A stretch of 64,000 nt of DNA from Salvator merianae (Eukaryota > Chordata > Lepidosauria > Squamata > Teiidae). Position numbers and translations under genes: made by a program. The stretch lies in the NCBI GenBank assembly GCA_003586115.2, contig QVOM02000119.1, forward strand, positions 47,703,428 through 47,767,427, written 5' to 3'. The notes under the pieces are model-generated. The model worked only from the letters and a program-made list of their open reading frames with translations, did not search any database and was not told the DNA's origin. Numbering within the stretch: position 1 is the first letter of the stretch; every line of letters begins with the position of its first letter. Shown piece after piece: positions 1 through 22,100 of this stretch.

Positions 1-2478
1 GTTGCTAGTTGTTGACAACATAATGTCCCAAAACAATTTTGTAAGGATTTCAGTAATTTTGTCACCTATACATCCTTTTTCAGAGATTTGTTGCTTTCCC
101 TGGAGTATTAGGGCTTCTCTGGTGTAGAGTTCTCATTTGAAACTTAATAATAATGACCACAGGCAAAGAAATTAACTGCTTTGCCTTAATGCATTAACTG
201 GTTTATCCAGTGTGGAGGCATCAGCAGAGAATTCTCAAAAGCAAAGACCATTGCTGGGACTTTAGACTATATGTAATAGCATATACATGGAAAACCTACT
301 TCCTTTCATGACTTCACAGGAAACTGGATCACTCCTTTTGTGGCAGCTTTAAAATATTTAATTGGTTGTAAGATCTAGAGGACCTTTCACTGTTTTGTCT
401 GTTGCATTGTATCTGCTCACACACCTCCTCCTCTTTGCAAGGAAACTGAGAAGCAGAAATTTTGTTTCAGTGAGCAGCTGTAATGCAACAACTGGGGTTG
501 GTGCCATAGGTGAAGAGTGAGACTGAGGCCCTGGAGAACCACTGTGAATCATACTTGGCTAGGTGGATAAAAGTTGGAATTACTCTAAAAAGTCAAAGCA
601 GGAAACAAAAAGGAATGAAATGTAAAATGTCGCTTAGAATGGATCTATTTTTGTATCCTGTCTCAGTTTCATGTTGTTCTGGACACTCAGTTTATGTCAG
701 TCATTGGGGCTTTCTGGACTTACCTTGCCTTCTTCCAAGCTAGAATTTGGACCAGCGAGGCCTGGTGGTTAGGAACATGGCAAGGTGTGGTCTGGTACAG
801 TACCATCTGCACAATGATGCTGGTCCAAACCAACCCCCACACCAGCCCCCAAACTCCAAAACTCACACGAGTTTCAGGGCTGGTCTCCAAGAGTTTCACA
901 GGGCTAGGAACGAAAGTTCCTAGTCTCAGAGCCACAAAGGGAACCATTTTGGTGGCATACTTTTGTGTGCTACTGAAATGGTTCCCCCAGTAGTCCAGGA
1001 AATAGAGACATGCCTTTTTCATGCCAAACATGATCCAGTTCATCCTCACTGGTAAACCTGTAGATCTATTTCATCAGGTCTCCCGGTGATCAAGACCAAA
1101 GATCTCTTAATCTGGATCACATTCTGCCTAAAGCAGACAGAGCGTAACAGTGGTGGGCAGGGCCTCTCTGTTCCACAGTACCATGTGCACGGATGAAGAT
1201 TATGAAGGCTCGTATTCTAAACCTTCAGCCTGCCACAGCCAACATGGCAGGTGGGAGTTAAGAGTCCAAAACATGTGGAGATCAAAAGATAGTGAAAGGT
1301 GGTCTAGAACTTTCAACTTATACATGGGGAAGCTGAGTACATAGCACTGCTCAGAACTGCAACTCTCCATATAGCCTTAGGTGCAGTTTCAAAACCTAAC
1401 TTACCTCAAAGGAATGGCATGAAGATTTCTGTCGCTGTGTGCACAATCCTGGCCTCTTGGAGATGGGATAGGTTTCAAATACAGCCACATAGAATACTTA
1501 CATTCACAGTGCTCTGCAAGTGAATAATTGTGTTTGCAGTTACGCAGCAGTCATCATATCTGAGTGGGATTTTTACCTTCATCTTTTGATGCAAAAAATA
1601 GCAGCAAGTAGGTGGAGGCAAGGGATGGGGAGCAGGCAGTGATTCAGAGTATTTGTGGAGGTGGGAGAGAAATACAATTTGAGGAATTGATGCAAAAAAA
1701 ATGGTAGGCCAACGTGCCCTGATAACAAGAGTCCCTAAAAATCTCAGCAAAAAATAACCATTGGCATATTGCTTGAGAAAAAGCCGGCAGAGAAGATTTT
1801 GTTCTAAAGCTGTTTCCTGAACCATTCCATGATAGAATTCAGCACTAAAATGTGTGGCAATATGCCAGGGTGTTATGTGTGCATTTCTCAAGTCAGCTAA
1901 TGAATAATAATAAGCTGGAGTTTGCAGGCTTCTTGTATGAAGCAATAACAGCATGAGGATGTTTCTGGCTTTGAGCAGGTAGCTGCTGGTGCTGTAGGTT
2001 GTTAGGCAGACATAACATAGGATTAATCTGATGTAGGACTCAAATGCAGAGAAGGGGGGGGGGTGTTGGATAGGGAGCCAGGCATGAATTTGTTGGGGCA
2101 ATCAGATGAAAGTTCTCATGACTGAGGAAGTGTAACAAATGTGATTAAAGATGCACTGATATTCAGAGGTTTCTTTTGTTTGCTCTGCCTTATTGGTTTG
2201 CTTATCCTTCAGTATTTCCTATAGTTGTCTGCAGTATAACCAGGATGTCCTTGGGAATATAGAAAGCAAAGAAAGGGGTTATTTTAAAATAATCTATTTA
2301 ATTATTAAGAGTCAGCCTGCTAATAACAGTTACAATACTCTCTCCTAGAAAACAACTTGCAGTTTTAGGGTTTGACTTTGTTTTCACGTAGACATGGCTT
2401 TCTGAGCCCAGCAGTGAAAATGAGAAAAAAAGAACCAGGAAGGTTTTCAATTAATCTGTCCTCTCTCCCTTCTCCTAG
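1..2478 (+). other. CDK17 intron (3' part)
   Basis: No exon matching the preceding CDK17 segment (DKDLKQYMDDCG region) was found, so the window opens inside an intron. It contains a probable hAT-like foldback at 705-1145 and, on the - strand, an unexplained 208-codon open frame at 1475-2101, discussed in the findings. Confidence 0.8.
705..1145. mobile_element. Probable nonautonomous hAT-like foldback element
   Basis: Begins GGGGCTTTCTGGACTTACC and ends TAAAGCAGACAGAGC, a decayed inverted repeat. The interior, with a paired AACCATTTTGGTGGCA ... TGCTACTGAAATGGTT, resembles the elements at 15822 and 45778. Confidence 0.45.
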
Positions 2479-11698
<9,220 letters not shown>

Positions 11699-14005
11699 GG
11701 CTGTAAATACAATTTCAAACCTAAGCCCAAGGTTGTCTTGCATCCATAAAGGACTCTAGGCTGATGGCACTTCTCCCTTGGTGGACTTGAAATCTGTTTG
11801 TCTACACTGTCCTCTTCACAGTGCAGTCTTTTTATTTCAGACCTGCTGGTTATGTTTTTTATATTTGTTGTCACAGTGTGACAAATTTTTGTACAGTCAA
11901 TTTTACGGTCTCCTCTGCCATTAGAGCCAGTAGGTTACAACTGTTAATGTTACAGTAGCTGCAATTTTTGTGCAGGACTGAGAAACACAGTGCATTATTT
12001 ATTGCGGAATCATTGCTGCTAAATAACTACTGTCTGTATAGTTAACATACAACTGAATGCCTGCAGAAGTTGAGGTGGCTTTATATATTATGTGAATGCC
12101 TCTGTTTCTCCATGAATTATTGCTGCAGTTTTATATCTTTTTTGGTTTTTTTTTTTAACTGCAATGTTTCCTGGAATGTAAACATAGATTTCTCGATAGT
12201 TAAATAGATAAATATGTCTTTAATGCTCTTAAGTTCACGGCCCTGTAATTTTTTATTTAATGTTAGATGTACAGCAACTAAAATATTGCAAAATACATTT
12301 TTCCAACGCTTAGGACAGATGTTGATTCAAAGAGGTGAAAAAATAGTTCCTTAACTACATATTGCCAAGTTCCATGTCTATTAGTGAGAATTGGCTTATA
12401 AATTGACACTTGCTTTTTTTCTTGATGTCTGAATGACTGTCAATCTGGAGCCACCCACCTTGTCTTCCCACCCCAATTCTAATGCTTTTGTGGCTGTTCT
12501 GTGACTACATACTCACTGAAAATCCACTGAAAGAAGGCAAATCCATACTAAAGAAGACATCACGCTGTATCACAGACTTTGTAAAGCATGAGAACCTAGA
12601 GGGTTTTAAAGATCTAGATGTTACTTGTGTATTGGCACTAGTTGACATGTTACTACTAAGCTTATACATCTCATTGAGTATCATAAATACCTCTTGGTGA
12701 TAGTAACAGTATTTTTAAACATTTGTGTTCACCTTTCTGGACCTATTTGTTTAGTGCATCTTAAAGAAGCTGTAAATCTTTGTTGGTATATTTTGAAATG
12801 GTTATGTAAATCTTTGGCTGGTATATCATGAAAATAGTCATAGATAACTTAATTTTTTTCCTGATGTTCACTGTAAAACATTCAGGGGTCCTACCATTTC
12901 TGTTTGGGAAATCTTGTAGTTTATTATTGTTATTTAACAGTATTAAGTGGGGAACATGTATGTTTCTTTAACTTTATTTGTGAATAGTGATTGTGGCATG
13001 TTTGGGGATGTTTTATTAATATTTCATAATATGAGTAAAATGAATTTGGAGCCTTGTTTTCTTTTTAATTTTCTGGAAGAGGTGGAAATTCATGTGTAAT
13101 GGTGACTATTAGACCACTGCTGCTTTTCAGCATTTGTTTGCTGGTTTTACGTTAAAAAAGCCCTATAGAGCTAACAAACAGCTGTTATTTCTAACTGATG
13201 GACCTGCATTAATATTGTACTTTTAAAAGTATAAATATTATATAGAAATCCTTAGTTGTGTTTGGATGGTTTATGAGAAATATTCTGTCAGTGTAGAAGA
13301 ACACACTGATTTGTGAAGTCTCTATGAAGGAACTGTTTTTAAGAAACTTCATAGCTTTGAACAGATGCCTCCCAATCCCTGATTCAGCCTATGGCTTGTT
13401 GGATTGGAAATGTAATCTATTTTCATGGCGGCTTCTGTGATGCGGGAGGGTCTTGCCTTTGATTGAATGAAACAGTGCTTTGAAGCACTGCAGCTCAAAG
13501 CACAGTTGGGAATGAGCCAAGTTGTACCACATCCCACTGTCTAAGCCAACAAGTTTGTAGGGGACTCTCAAATGTCATTTTTCTAGTTCTGACAGCTTGG
13601 CTCAGCAGACTGCAGACTAAGAAACCAGGAAGTATTTTACTAAGTGTGATGTGTAAGAGGAATTGGAAGAAGGGAGAAGAAACCAATTCCCTGTCCTAGA
13701 AATCATGGTTTATTAGATCAGAACCTGTTGTCCTGATCTGGACCATAGTTTTTCTACAATTGCCATAGGATTTAAGGCATAGACTTCAACAGAAGTAAAA
13801 AGGCAGACTTCATAAATCATGGCGAACTCAGTGTAACTTGCTAAACAATTGATGCTTGTATCAGCAGTAATAGCAGCAGATCCTGCTTTAAAATGTTAAT
13901 TTAAAGGTGAAACAATTGTGTTTCTGGTTGCCAAGAGCCAAATTATGTTCTGAAGCCGTTTTGATTTTTTAATGGGCCAGTTTCAACATAAACTAATATA
14001 TTGGA

Positions 14006-14011
14006 AATAAA
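14006..14011 (+). promoter_or_regulatory. Candidate CDK17 poly(A) signal AATAAA
   Basis: Canonical hexamer 2.3 kb after the stop codon, in the sense orientation of CDK17. It is position-based only. Confidence 0.3.
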
Positions 14012-14447
14012 TTCAACAGAAACTGTGGCTAAGCTACAGCAAATTTGCTTGAAATCTGTGTCACTTTTTTAATACATGGGATGCTAAATTATACATTGCT
14101 TGAAAATCTTGATTTGTAGACTTTATTTCAAATTAGTTAGAAAAACACAGTATTAGAAATTTATTTTCCTCTGTTTTGATTCCAATTGTATCTTCAGTGT
14201 TCAGTGATGAGAACAGTTCCTGTTATCAAAGTTTATATTAGGAGTTGTCTTTTATTTTTCAAACATAAAGTTACTGCTCCTGTTCATATCAGCACGTATT
14301 TTGCACATATTGTATAAAAAATGTGATCTTTGAGTTTTCATACAGTTATTCATTCATTATTAAATATACACTATCAGATGGAATTCTGACTGAGATTTCT
14401 AGCAAACTGTGCTTGTTAAACAAAACTGCTGAAAATCATGACAGCCA

Positions 14448-14453
14448 AATAAA
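14448..14453 (+). promoter_or_regulatory. Candidate CDK17 poly(A) signal AATAAA
   Basis: Second canonical hexamer in the CDK17 3' UTR (CCAAATAAAAAGG). It is position-based only. Confidence 0.3.
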
Positions 14454-15821
14454 AAGGGAGTACTAAATTTTAGATGTTCAAGTTACTAAAATTACTAATG
14501 GTAAACATCAGTTATTAATGACCTTATTAGGAACTCTTGATCTGTAAACAACAATATGTGGATTTTCATTGAATAACTGGACAGTCCTTTGTTCATAATG
14601 TTACTCGCTAAATGTACATTATTTTAATTATATTCTAAACCACTAAACATCCCTGATCTTCTCAATAGCCCCGTGAGAGAAGTTAAGCAAAGAACTTTGT
14701 ACTCCATTGTGTACAAATGCAAAGTGTGTATTAAAAGGAAAGGCCTGGTGTGCTTTAAGCAGCTTTAGTCAAAGACAAGCAAGAAGGCTTGATTGGGTAT
14801 TTAGATCTATTTGTACCTCCCTTGACCATAGTGCTTCTATTTGTAAGCATGCTTTAATTTTATTTTCTTAGCTGACCACAGTTAGGGTTAATTTATAGAC
14901 TTCAAATATATACAAATGAACTTTAAAGCGAAGCACAATTAATGTCTGCTGAAAAGAACAAAAATATATTTCTTGCATCTCCTTGAAGCAAAACCTGCTG
15001 ATAGGGAGGGTGAAGCATCAGTAATTTTTCAGCGCTTTGTGCCTGTATGTAACCCGTATGCTTCAGAATAATGTTTCCCAACAGAGAACTTCAATGTTTT
15101 ATTTGAACAGACTATTTCCTGATATTTCCATATGTTTCCTTAGACCAGCTCAAAAACATTACTTTTGGGTTTCACACAACAGATAGACAAGTGTGTGCCT
15201 CTTAACATTTAGAGGGTGTTATGTTATTCACCCCTATATGTTTTTTTTCAGATTGTAGCAGCATATGTGCAGAAAGTTTGTTTTATGTGAAAAGATGCAA
15301 TATGCTCTTTCCAGCATATTTCTGCAATCTTATCACAACTGAAGTATGAAAAAGAGGCATTAGTACCTTTATTAACTGTAGCTCATTATCCAACAAGAAT
15401 GTAAATTACTTGAATGCTATTTCAGTCCTCTCAGTCACATTACCATGTTTGGACATAAAGAAGCATTTAGAAAAGGAACAGCTCTGGTGATGCTCTGTTT
15501 GACCAGGAAGCACACAGTCTTATCAAATTTGACGTAAAACTACAAAACTGAATGGAATATTGGATTATCTGCCTATTCATAATAACGAATGGTGTTCTCC
15601 TAACCCACTTTGCTCTCCCTTATTTTTTTAAAGTGTATAAAATGTTTTTTTTTAATTTACAAACCACCCAGTGTAAAATTTCCAACTCTCATTTTCTACT
15701 TTTTCCTGTTCTGCCTTTTAGCTGTGACTATCAAGCTTCCCAGAACATTCCTAGTATATTAAAATGCTGTAAAGTATTTATTCTCTTGGAATGTCTTTCC
15801 TGTTAAAGTTAGAGAGATTTA

Positions 15822-16180
15822 AGGGGAAATTTGCACTTAACTTTGGTACTCTGGATCAGAATGGTATGCTGTGGTCCAGAATAGGCAATTCATTGGGATG
15901 ACCTCTTCCACCCCAGACTCCACGATGACTCCGAAGTCTGCACCAGCTTTGGAGCTGGTGCAGGGGGCCTCTGAAGCTCCCAGGGTAGCCATTTTGGCAA
16001 CGCATCTTGTTGCCTTGCCCCAGTGGATCCCTTGTGGTATACCGGACCACAGAGGTATGTCGTCCACATGCCTCTGTGGTTTGGTATACCACTCTGTGAT
16101 ACACCAATAGACCTTAAAAGAGAGGTCTGCTGGTAGATGGGAACCATTTTGCACACCATAGTCCAGTCTGTGCTCCGTGC
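15822..16180. mobile_element. Foldback hAT-like element
   Basis: Opens GGGGAAATTTGCACTTAAC. The interior has nested palindromes such as GGTATACCGGACCACAGAGG against CCTCTGTGGTTTGGTATACC, and GCACCAGCTTTGGAGCTGGTGC. Spurious overlapping ORFs on both strands come from this symmetry. Confidence 0.55.
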
Positions 16181-16855
16181 ATTTGTTCATTGACCACCAA
16201 AGCAGATTTCTTTTATTAAGCTCCATTACCTTGAAGCATATACAGTATTTATAAGAACTAATGTTTACATTCTTCTGCTTTCCAGGGTTGTAGTAGCTGT
16301 TTTGATTGCCTACAATAAACAGTAGATTGGAAAAATGTAAGAATGTTAAGTTCAGAATGATCAAGAACAGTGGTAGTCTATGACTTTTGAGTCAGTGTGT
16401 GAGAAGTATGACACTCAAATTCATCAAAAAACTGTAAGTAGTTTATGTGAAAATACATTTAGCAATGTTACAAAAAAAAATTAGGGGAATCAGAAGTGGT
16501 TGCCAACTCCCCCAACTGCCAGTTTTCAGTTACCAGCAACAATATTCAGAATACAGGTTTTCACAACATTTTACGAGTTGTAAATTTCCCCAGAAAACTA
16601 GACAGAGGCATTCATGAGGCACCTATGTAGTCAATCAGAAGTTGGATTCTACTTGCTGCTACCAAACAACAGCATACAAGCAAAACTGCACAGTCAAAAA
16701 CCACATTACAGTCAAAAACTATACCACATTATATTTTCTTTATATACAATTTGATAAATGTGGCAGTCTGTCCTGTATCCTGCAAAGGTGAAATTAGGCT
16801 AAAAGCAGTATAAAAGAGCAGATAATGCTGTTTAAACGAAGTGTTTTAAACAGTG

Positions 16856-17244
16856 ACTGTATCTTCAGACAGCAAACAATGTTCCGGAAAGAATAATAAA
16901 TTGCCCTGCTTTATAATCTCCTATATAAAAAGTGTACTGACATCCATAGGAATGGAACATACTAGAAGGGAGAGGGACTTCCCATAGACCACACCAGCAT
17001 GCAGAAGAGAGGCCCATAGTCCATTTCTTGGTCCAGTCTACAGGCAAGTGTAGAAGGATCATAAGACAAGTTTTGTTTTATGTGGTCAAACTCAGAAAAG
17101 TATAAAAAATGCATCTGTTCCTTGACCACCAAAGTGAATTTCTTTCTTCCACTGTATCTTCAGACAGAAAAAAATGTTCCAGAAAGAATAATAAATTGCC
17201 CTGCTTTATAATCTTCCATGTAAAAAATGTAGTGACTTTCATAG
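16856..17244. repeat. Direct duplication: copies 16856-16949 and 17151-17244
   Basis: About 94 bp beginning ACTGTATCTTCAGACAG, with the shared core AGAATAATAAATTGCCCTGC, is repeated 295 bp downstream at high identity. A neighbouring CTTGACCACCAAAG segment (about 17120) also matches 16190, suggesting a larger duplication with a deletion in one copy. Confidence 0.85.
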
Positions 17245-17544
17245 ATTAATTAGTCCTTGTGTGAATTATTTGTATTTTAAAAAGTCAACTTTCAGGTTCA
17301 GTGTGCATTAACAAAGATTTACTATTTTTGCCAAGGACTTATTAAGTCTACACAACCAGACCAAGATGTTTCAAACTGGATTGGTTTCATAAGGTAGGTT
17401 GTGTGTAGAATAGAACCATAATTATGTAATCTGGGGGAATATGACATTGGGGTGCTCCGGTTTATTTGAATATCCTCTGAACTGAGATGTAGTTAATGGA
17501 CATAAAATGCAGCTGCACGGAAATTTGTGAAGATTATAGCTGAC

Positions 17545-19074
17545 AGACACGAGGTTCTTTTATATAATGCCATTTATTTAATTCTGTGTTACTGCTGTAT
17601 TTCATCTTCATGAAATTATTTTGGACATTCTAGGAAGTGGCACAAGCTCTACTCCTCTGCCTGCTATAGTCCAGGCTGGTGAGTAGAATGAGAACCTTGT
17701 AGTCAAGCACAATGTTCAATGTCAGGTTAGTACAGAAAAGATACATAACCACTGAACACCACAGCCGCATCCTCATTGCATAGCGGATACACCTTTCCCA
17801 CCGCCGCCCCCCCCCCCAGGACAGCTAGGCTCCATTTCTTCACGGCTGAAGAGTCTAGGGGGGGATTCGTTAGCACCTGGAGACCCAGGAAAGGTGCCTA
17901 AAGGTCAGTGCATGAGGAGCAACTCTGAAGTTTATACTTCACACCCTGAGGTTGCCCCATCGCCTTGCTGCAGCTCACTGATAACAGGCATGACGACTCA
18001 AGGGGGCTGTTGCGAATGCACACAGAGGCTGAGGTTTCTCTCTGTGCATAGGCACAGACTCTTTGGTGCTCCCCCAGGCCTTTCAGCTGCATACGTGGAG
18101 CCGCGGCCAATATTCTGGTATTGCGCTCAATTTCTTCCTTTTTTCCTTTTGCTAAAAACCCTTTACATTTCTTGATACTGGTTTAAAAAAACACCTTTGG
18201 CGATAAAAAACCTGGAGATAATATGCTTCCAATATTTGAGTGTTTTAAGTGAAAGGTGCTATACCCTGAACATGGCTGGGAAAATGAAAATCAGTTTAGA
18301 GTTTCTTCTAGAAACCTAATACATGAAAATTAGCATACTGAGCAAGATTATACCCCCTAATTTTAAGCATGTTCCTAAAATATGTTGTAAATATTTTAAG
18401 GCCATGTTCCTCTTACCACAGAGAAAAATTCAAGCACCTATATCTAAATAGTGTTCTACACGCTTACTGGCCAAAACAGTAATTATGGCCCCTCAGTTCA
18501 GCAAGGAAATAGAACGATCCTTTATATAACTGGAAAGCACTAAATTCAAAATTACATGAATATATGGCACCATATGGGCTACCACAAGGGTAATACTGAA
18601 ATACTAGCCAGGGAGGGGACTGTTCAATACTGGGTTCCTCTTCCACCTTTATCTTAATACTGGAAAATATATAAATCATTTATATAACATTATGCAAAAG
18701 AAGGCACAGCCGGTTATAGTTTACACAAGCATGATGCATAATATGCAGAAATACAAGATTTAAACGTTTCACATCCTTTAGATACTGTTCTGAAATCTAT
18801 TACGAAAGATACTTCATTAACAGTGTTCAACACTTGAGAGCAAGGATATAAAAAATTATAACTCATTTTAATGCACAACAGATTCTTATAAAAACACTGT
18901 TTGAAATTGCTAAATAAACATCATACAAGTAGATCATCCATGTACTGAAAAGTGCAAACCATAGTAAGAGAGGATTTCATTATGTCCTCCTGGTGTTACC
19001 CAGAAAAATGAAACCCATCAGAATGGCTGTGTTAAAATCCAGTTTGTTAGTGAGTTCTTAACCTGCTTGAGACA
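17545..19074 (-). other. ELK3: Probable ELK3 3' untranslated region
   Basis: AT-rich sequence directly downstream of the ELK3 stop on the - strand. AATAAA in ELK3 sense occurs at 17573-17578 and again at 17461-17466, so the end shown is only a candidate. No repeats or exons were recognised in it. Confidence 0.4.
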
Positions 19075-19173
19075 TCAGGATTTATGAGCATTTGGAGAAA
19101 GGAGAACTGGAGAAGAGGAGCCATCCAAGCTGGGAATTGGCACTGGGATGTGGCCGTTAAGCAGAGTTGGGAA
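19075..19173 (-). CDS. ELK3: ELK3 terminal coding exon with stop
   Basis: A 99-nt exon: [20 protein letters not shown], then [12 protein letters not shown] and TGA (19075-19077 on the + strand). The acceptor is CTTCTTTGCAG. Its first two residues complete the FQFP ERK-docking motif that begins in the preceding exon. Confidence 0.96.
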   Translation of the reverse strand, partial: FPTLLNGHIPVPIPSLDGSSSPVLLSPNAHKS

Positions 19174-22100
19174 CTGCAAAGAAGCAAAGGGAAATCTCTT
19201 ATTATCTCTGATAGGCAAATTAATGTTACACAGAATAGTTAAAATAACAGCAGAGCACCATATGCACAAGGCAAAGAATAACGAGTTTGCCAAATATTAT
19301 TGCTCAGGTTTTTCATACTACAAGTTCGTCCCATCTGTATGGCACCTGCATGCTACATGTTTTTAAATGTTATCCATGCACACACATTTCTATATCATTT
19401 TTCCTTGAACGTACAATTTTTGGAAGCAACTTTTCCTACTATGCATATTAGTTGCTATTTTCAACAATAAATACATTTTTATGAACATAGAGAATTGCAC
19501 CACAATGCTAAAGGAAGTGTGAATTTCTAAACATGCTTGAATTTTGATTCAGAAACTCAGTAAAGAAATGTGACTTTTGTAAATTCTTATTTGTAACCAA
19601 CTTAGGCTGCAGTCCTAACTGCGCTTTCCTGCGAGCAAGCACCACTGATCACAATGAGGCTTTCTTCTGAGTAGCCATATTTACGATTCAACTGCTAAAC
19701 AATTTGTTTCCACATCCTTAGCATGAAATTCCTTTCCATAAACACCGTCACTCAGTGAAGTTGAATCCTAAACAAATCAGGACAGTCAAAACAAACTAAT
19801 TTTTACACAATGCATACTTAAACTTAGGAGTTTGCTACTACCAGATGTGGTGTTGGCCATCGGCTTGGATGGTTTCAAAAACGTTTTGGACCATACCATG
19901 GGAATCAGGGCTATCAGTGACTATTAGCTTTGAACAGCTGTATGAGGTAGTAAGCCTCCAAAGGCTAGCTGCAGGGAGACTTGCAAGCAGAGTAAACTGG
20001 TGTGTGTGTGTCCTGCTGGTGGGTTTTCCTTTGCAGCTAGCTGGCCACTGTGACAGCAGACAGTTGGATTAGATGGGTCACAAGTCTAATCCAGTGGACA
20101 CTTTTTAAGATGGCCGAATGTAGTTGCTGAGAGGAATTTTTCCTCTGAGCAAACCGCAACGTGAGGAGACCGGGGGAGGGGGGGAGTCCAAACCCCTCTG
20201 TCAGAAGATTTCATCTCCCTGAGTGACAGGGAAGCAGAGGAATTCCTCATTAGAGCTCCAGACAAGTCTCCTCCCCCAGCAGGGGCAGCGAGGGATTCAC
20301 AGCAGCCCACATACAGGAGGAGCTGAAGGGAGCTGGAGCAAATGTAAGACATTCCCAAGTTACATTGTGTGTCATCTTTAAAGGCAGTAAGTTTGGCCGA
20401 TCCTCTTTTAATTCATGAAGATACTAAACCTAAGATAAACATTAAGCAAAGAAAAGAAGAAGATCTCTACGATTACAGCTGGATAATGTATGCTGAAAGC
20501 TTAAACATCGTAATTCAGCAAGATTCGGCTGTATGCCAAAAGCTTAAACATTGTAATTCAGCAAGATGCAAAGGCTGTTAATCCTTAGATAAATCATTCA
20601 AAGTTTTGTTTTCCAATGCGCTGGGGCTTTCAGTGTCTCATTAAAATATATTGGAACTGTGTCTTATCAGCTAAGATAAGCAGGCTGGGAAGAGTAATAC
20701 CGGATGTTTCTCTTTAACAGGGGCGGGGAGGAATTACTTTTAACAGTGAATGACCATTAGAGGGCTTCTTCAGAGAACTAAGTTATAAGTGCTATGAAAT
20801 GTGTACTGGAAGATTGAAATATGGCAACAAGAAACTTGAAACTAGAAAAAGACGAACAGCCAAAAGAACAGAGGTGTGCCTTGGAATCAGTTCCAGTTCA
20901 TAAAAAAACTGAACTTTATTTTTCAGGAATTGCGTAGTTCCTTTGAGAATCAGGAGCAGATTTTTGAGAGATTAAGACCTTAAAAATGAAATAGGTGTTG
21001 TATGCACTGAACTTCATGAAACAAAGGATAAGGCTTTGGAACTGGACGATTTTAAGGCAAAAATTCCTCAGACAAAATTTATGGCTCAAGAAATACAAAT
21101 AGAGGCATCTGAACCTACCACAGACAAAGTGTCAAGGGATGTAATGGCATTCTTTGTGAGGAAAGTTACAAGGGATGTTTGGGTGAGACAGTATGAGTCA
21201 CTACTAGCAACAGTTCAAAGTTCTATTTTCTCATTGAAGGAAGCCTCGGGAAAAATCTGACAAGGGAGAAAGGAGCATATGAGGCGAACAGTAAATAAAG
21301 TAATCTTTATTCAGAATCAGCAAAGACTCAGAGTGAAATCTGTGAATAAGATGCAAATTTTTCGGTTCAAATATGGAAAGGATTGGAAGAAAAGGAAAAA
21401 ACAAAACAAAAAACAAGGAGCCAGAAGGAGCCAGAAGGGGGGGAACTTAAGAAGTGGCTTAGCAGAATAATGGGCAGAAGCTGAATTACTGAAAGACTGA
21501 TATGAGAAGAAGATTTTGAGAGCTTGCTGAGACTGGATAAATATAATAATTTATTGAAAAATAAGGCAGTAGATAGATTTTTGTGAAAACTGGAACCCCT
21601 CTATTGACCTTTTGCAAGAATTGGAAAGCGGACCTGGAAAGTGGACTGGTGTTTGCTGGATGGAAAGAATGAAGAGGAAAGAAGATTATTGGTAGAAGAA
21701 AAGAACTGGGTGGTTGGGGGGGTATGAAATATAGAAGAAACCTGGGAAGAAGTAGGAAGTCGGTAGTTAAAAATGTTAGTTGACGAATCATGAATCACTT
21801 AGTGTAATTTTATATTTCTAAAAAAATAATTTCTTTTAAAAAGGGGGGGCGAGGGGAGAAGGACGACCCAGGAAACTACAGGCCTGTGAGCTTGACTTCA
21901 GTACCAGGCAAGATCTTTGAACTATTAAACAGCACATATGTGAGCACTTGGATGGGAATACAGTAATTAACCAGAGCCAACATGGATGTGTAACAAACAA
22001 GTCATGCCGAACTAATTTCATTTCCTTTTATGACAAAATCACTGAATGGGTCAATCAAGGAAATACCGTAGACATAATATATCTTGATTTCAGCAAAGCA

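Larger units (their letters stand above)
11699..14470 (+). other. CDK17: Probable CDK17 3' untranslated region
   Basis: Long AT-rich tract directly after the CDK17 stop codon, without splice signals or recognisable repeats. AATAAA hexamers at 14006-14011 and 14448-14453 are candidate poly(A) signals. The true end, possibly with several alternative sites, cannot be fixed without transcript data. Confidence 0.55.
14471..17544. other. CDK17-ELK3 intergenic region
   Basis: AT-rich gap between convergent 3' ends. It holds a foldback element (15822-16180), part of a local direct duplication (16856-17244) and an AATAAA on the + strand near 16313. No gene was recognised. A longer CDK17 3' UTR could extend into it. 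Confidence 0.5.

Noticed and set aside
1..2478. Search for the preceding CDK17 exon (segment before LFLYQILRG)
   Set aside because: No matching coding segment found; the window begins inside the intron.
15837..16364. 175-codon open frame, - strand, and overlapping frames on both strands
   Set aside because: Mirror-image frames created by the foldback element at 15822-16180.
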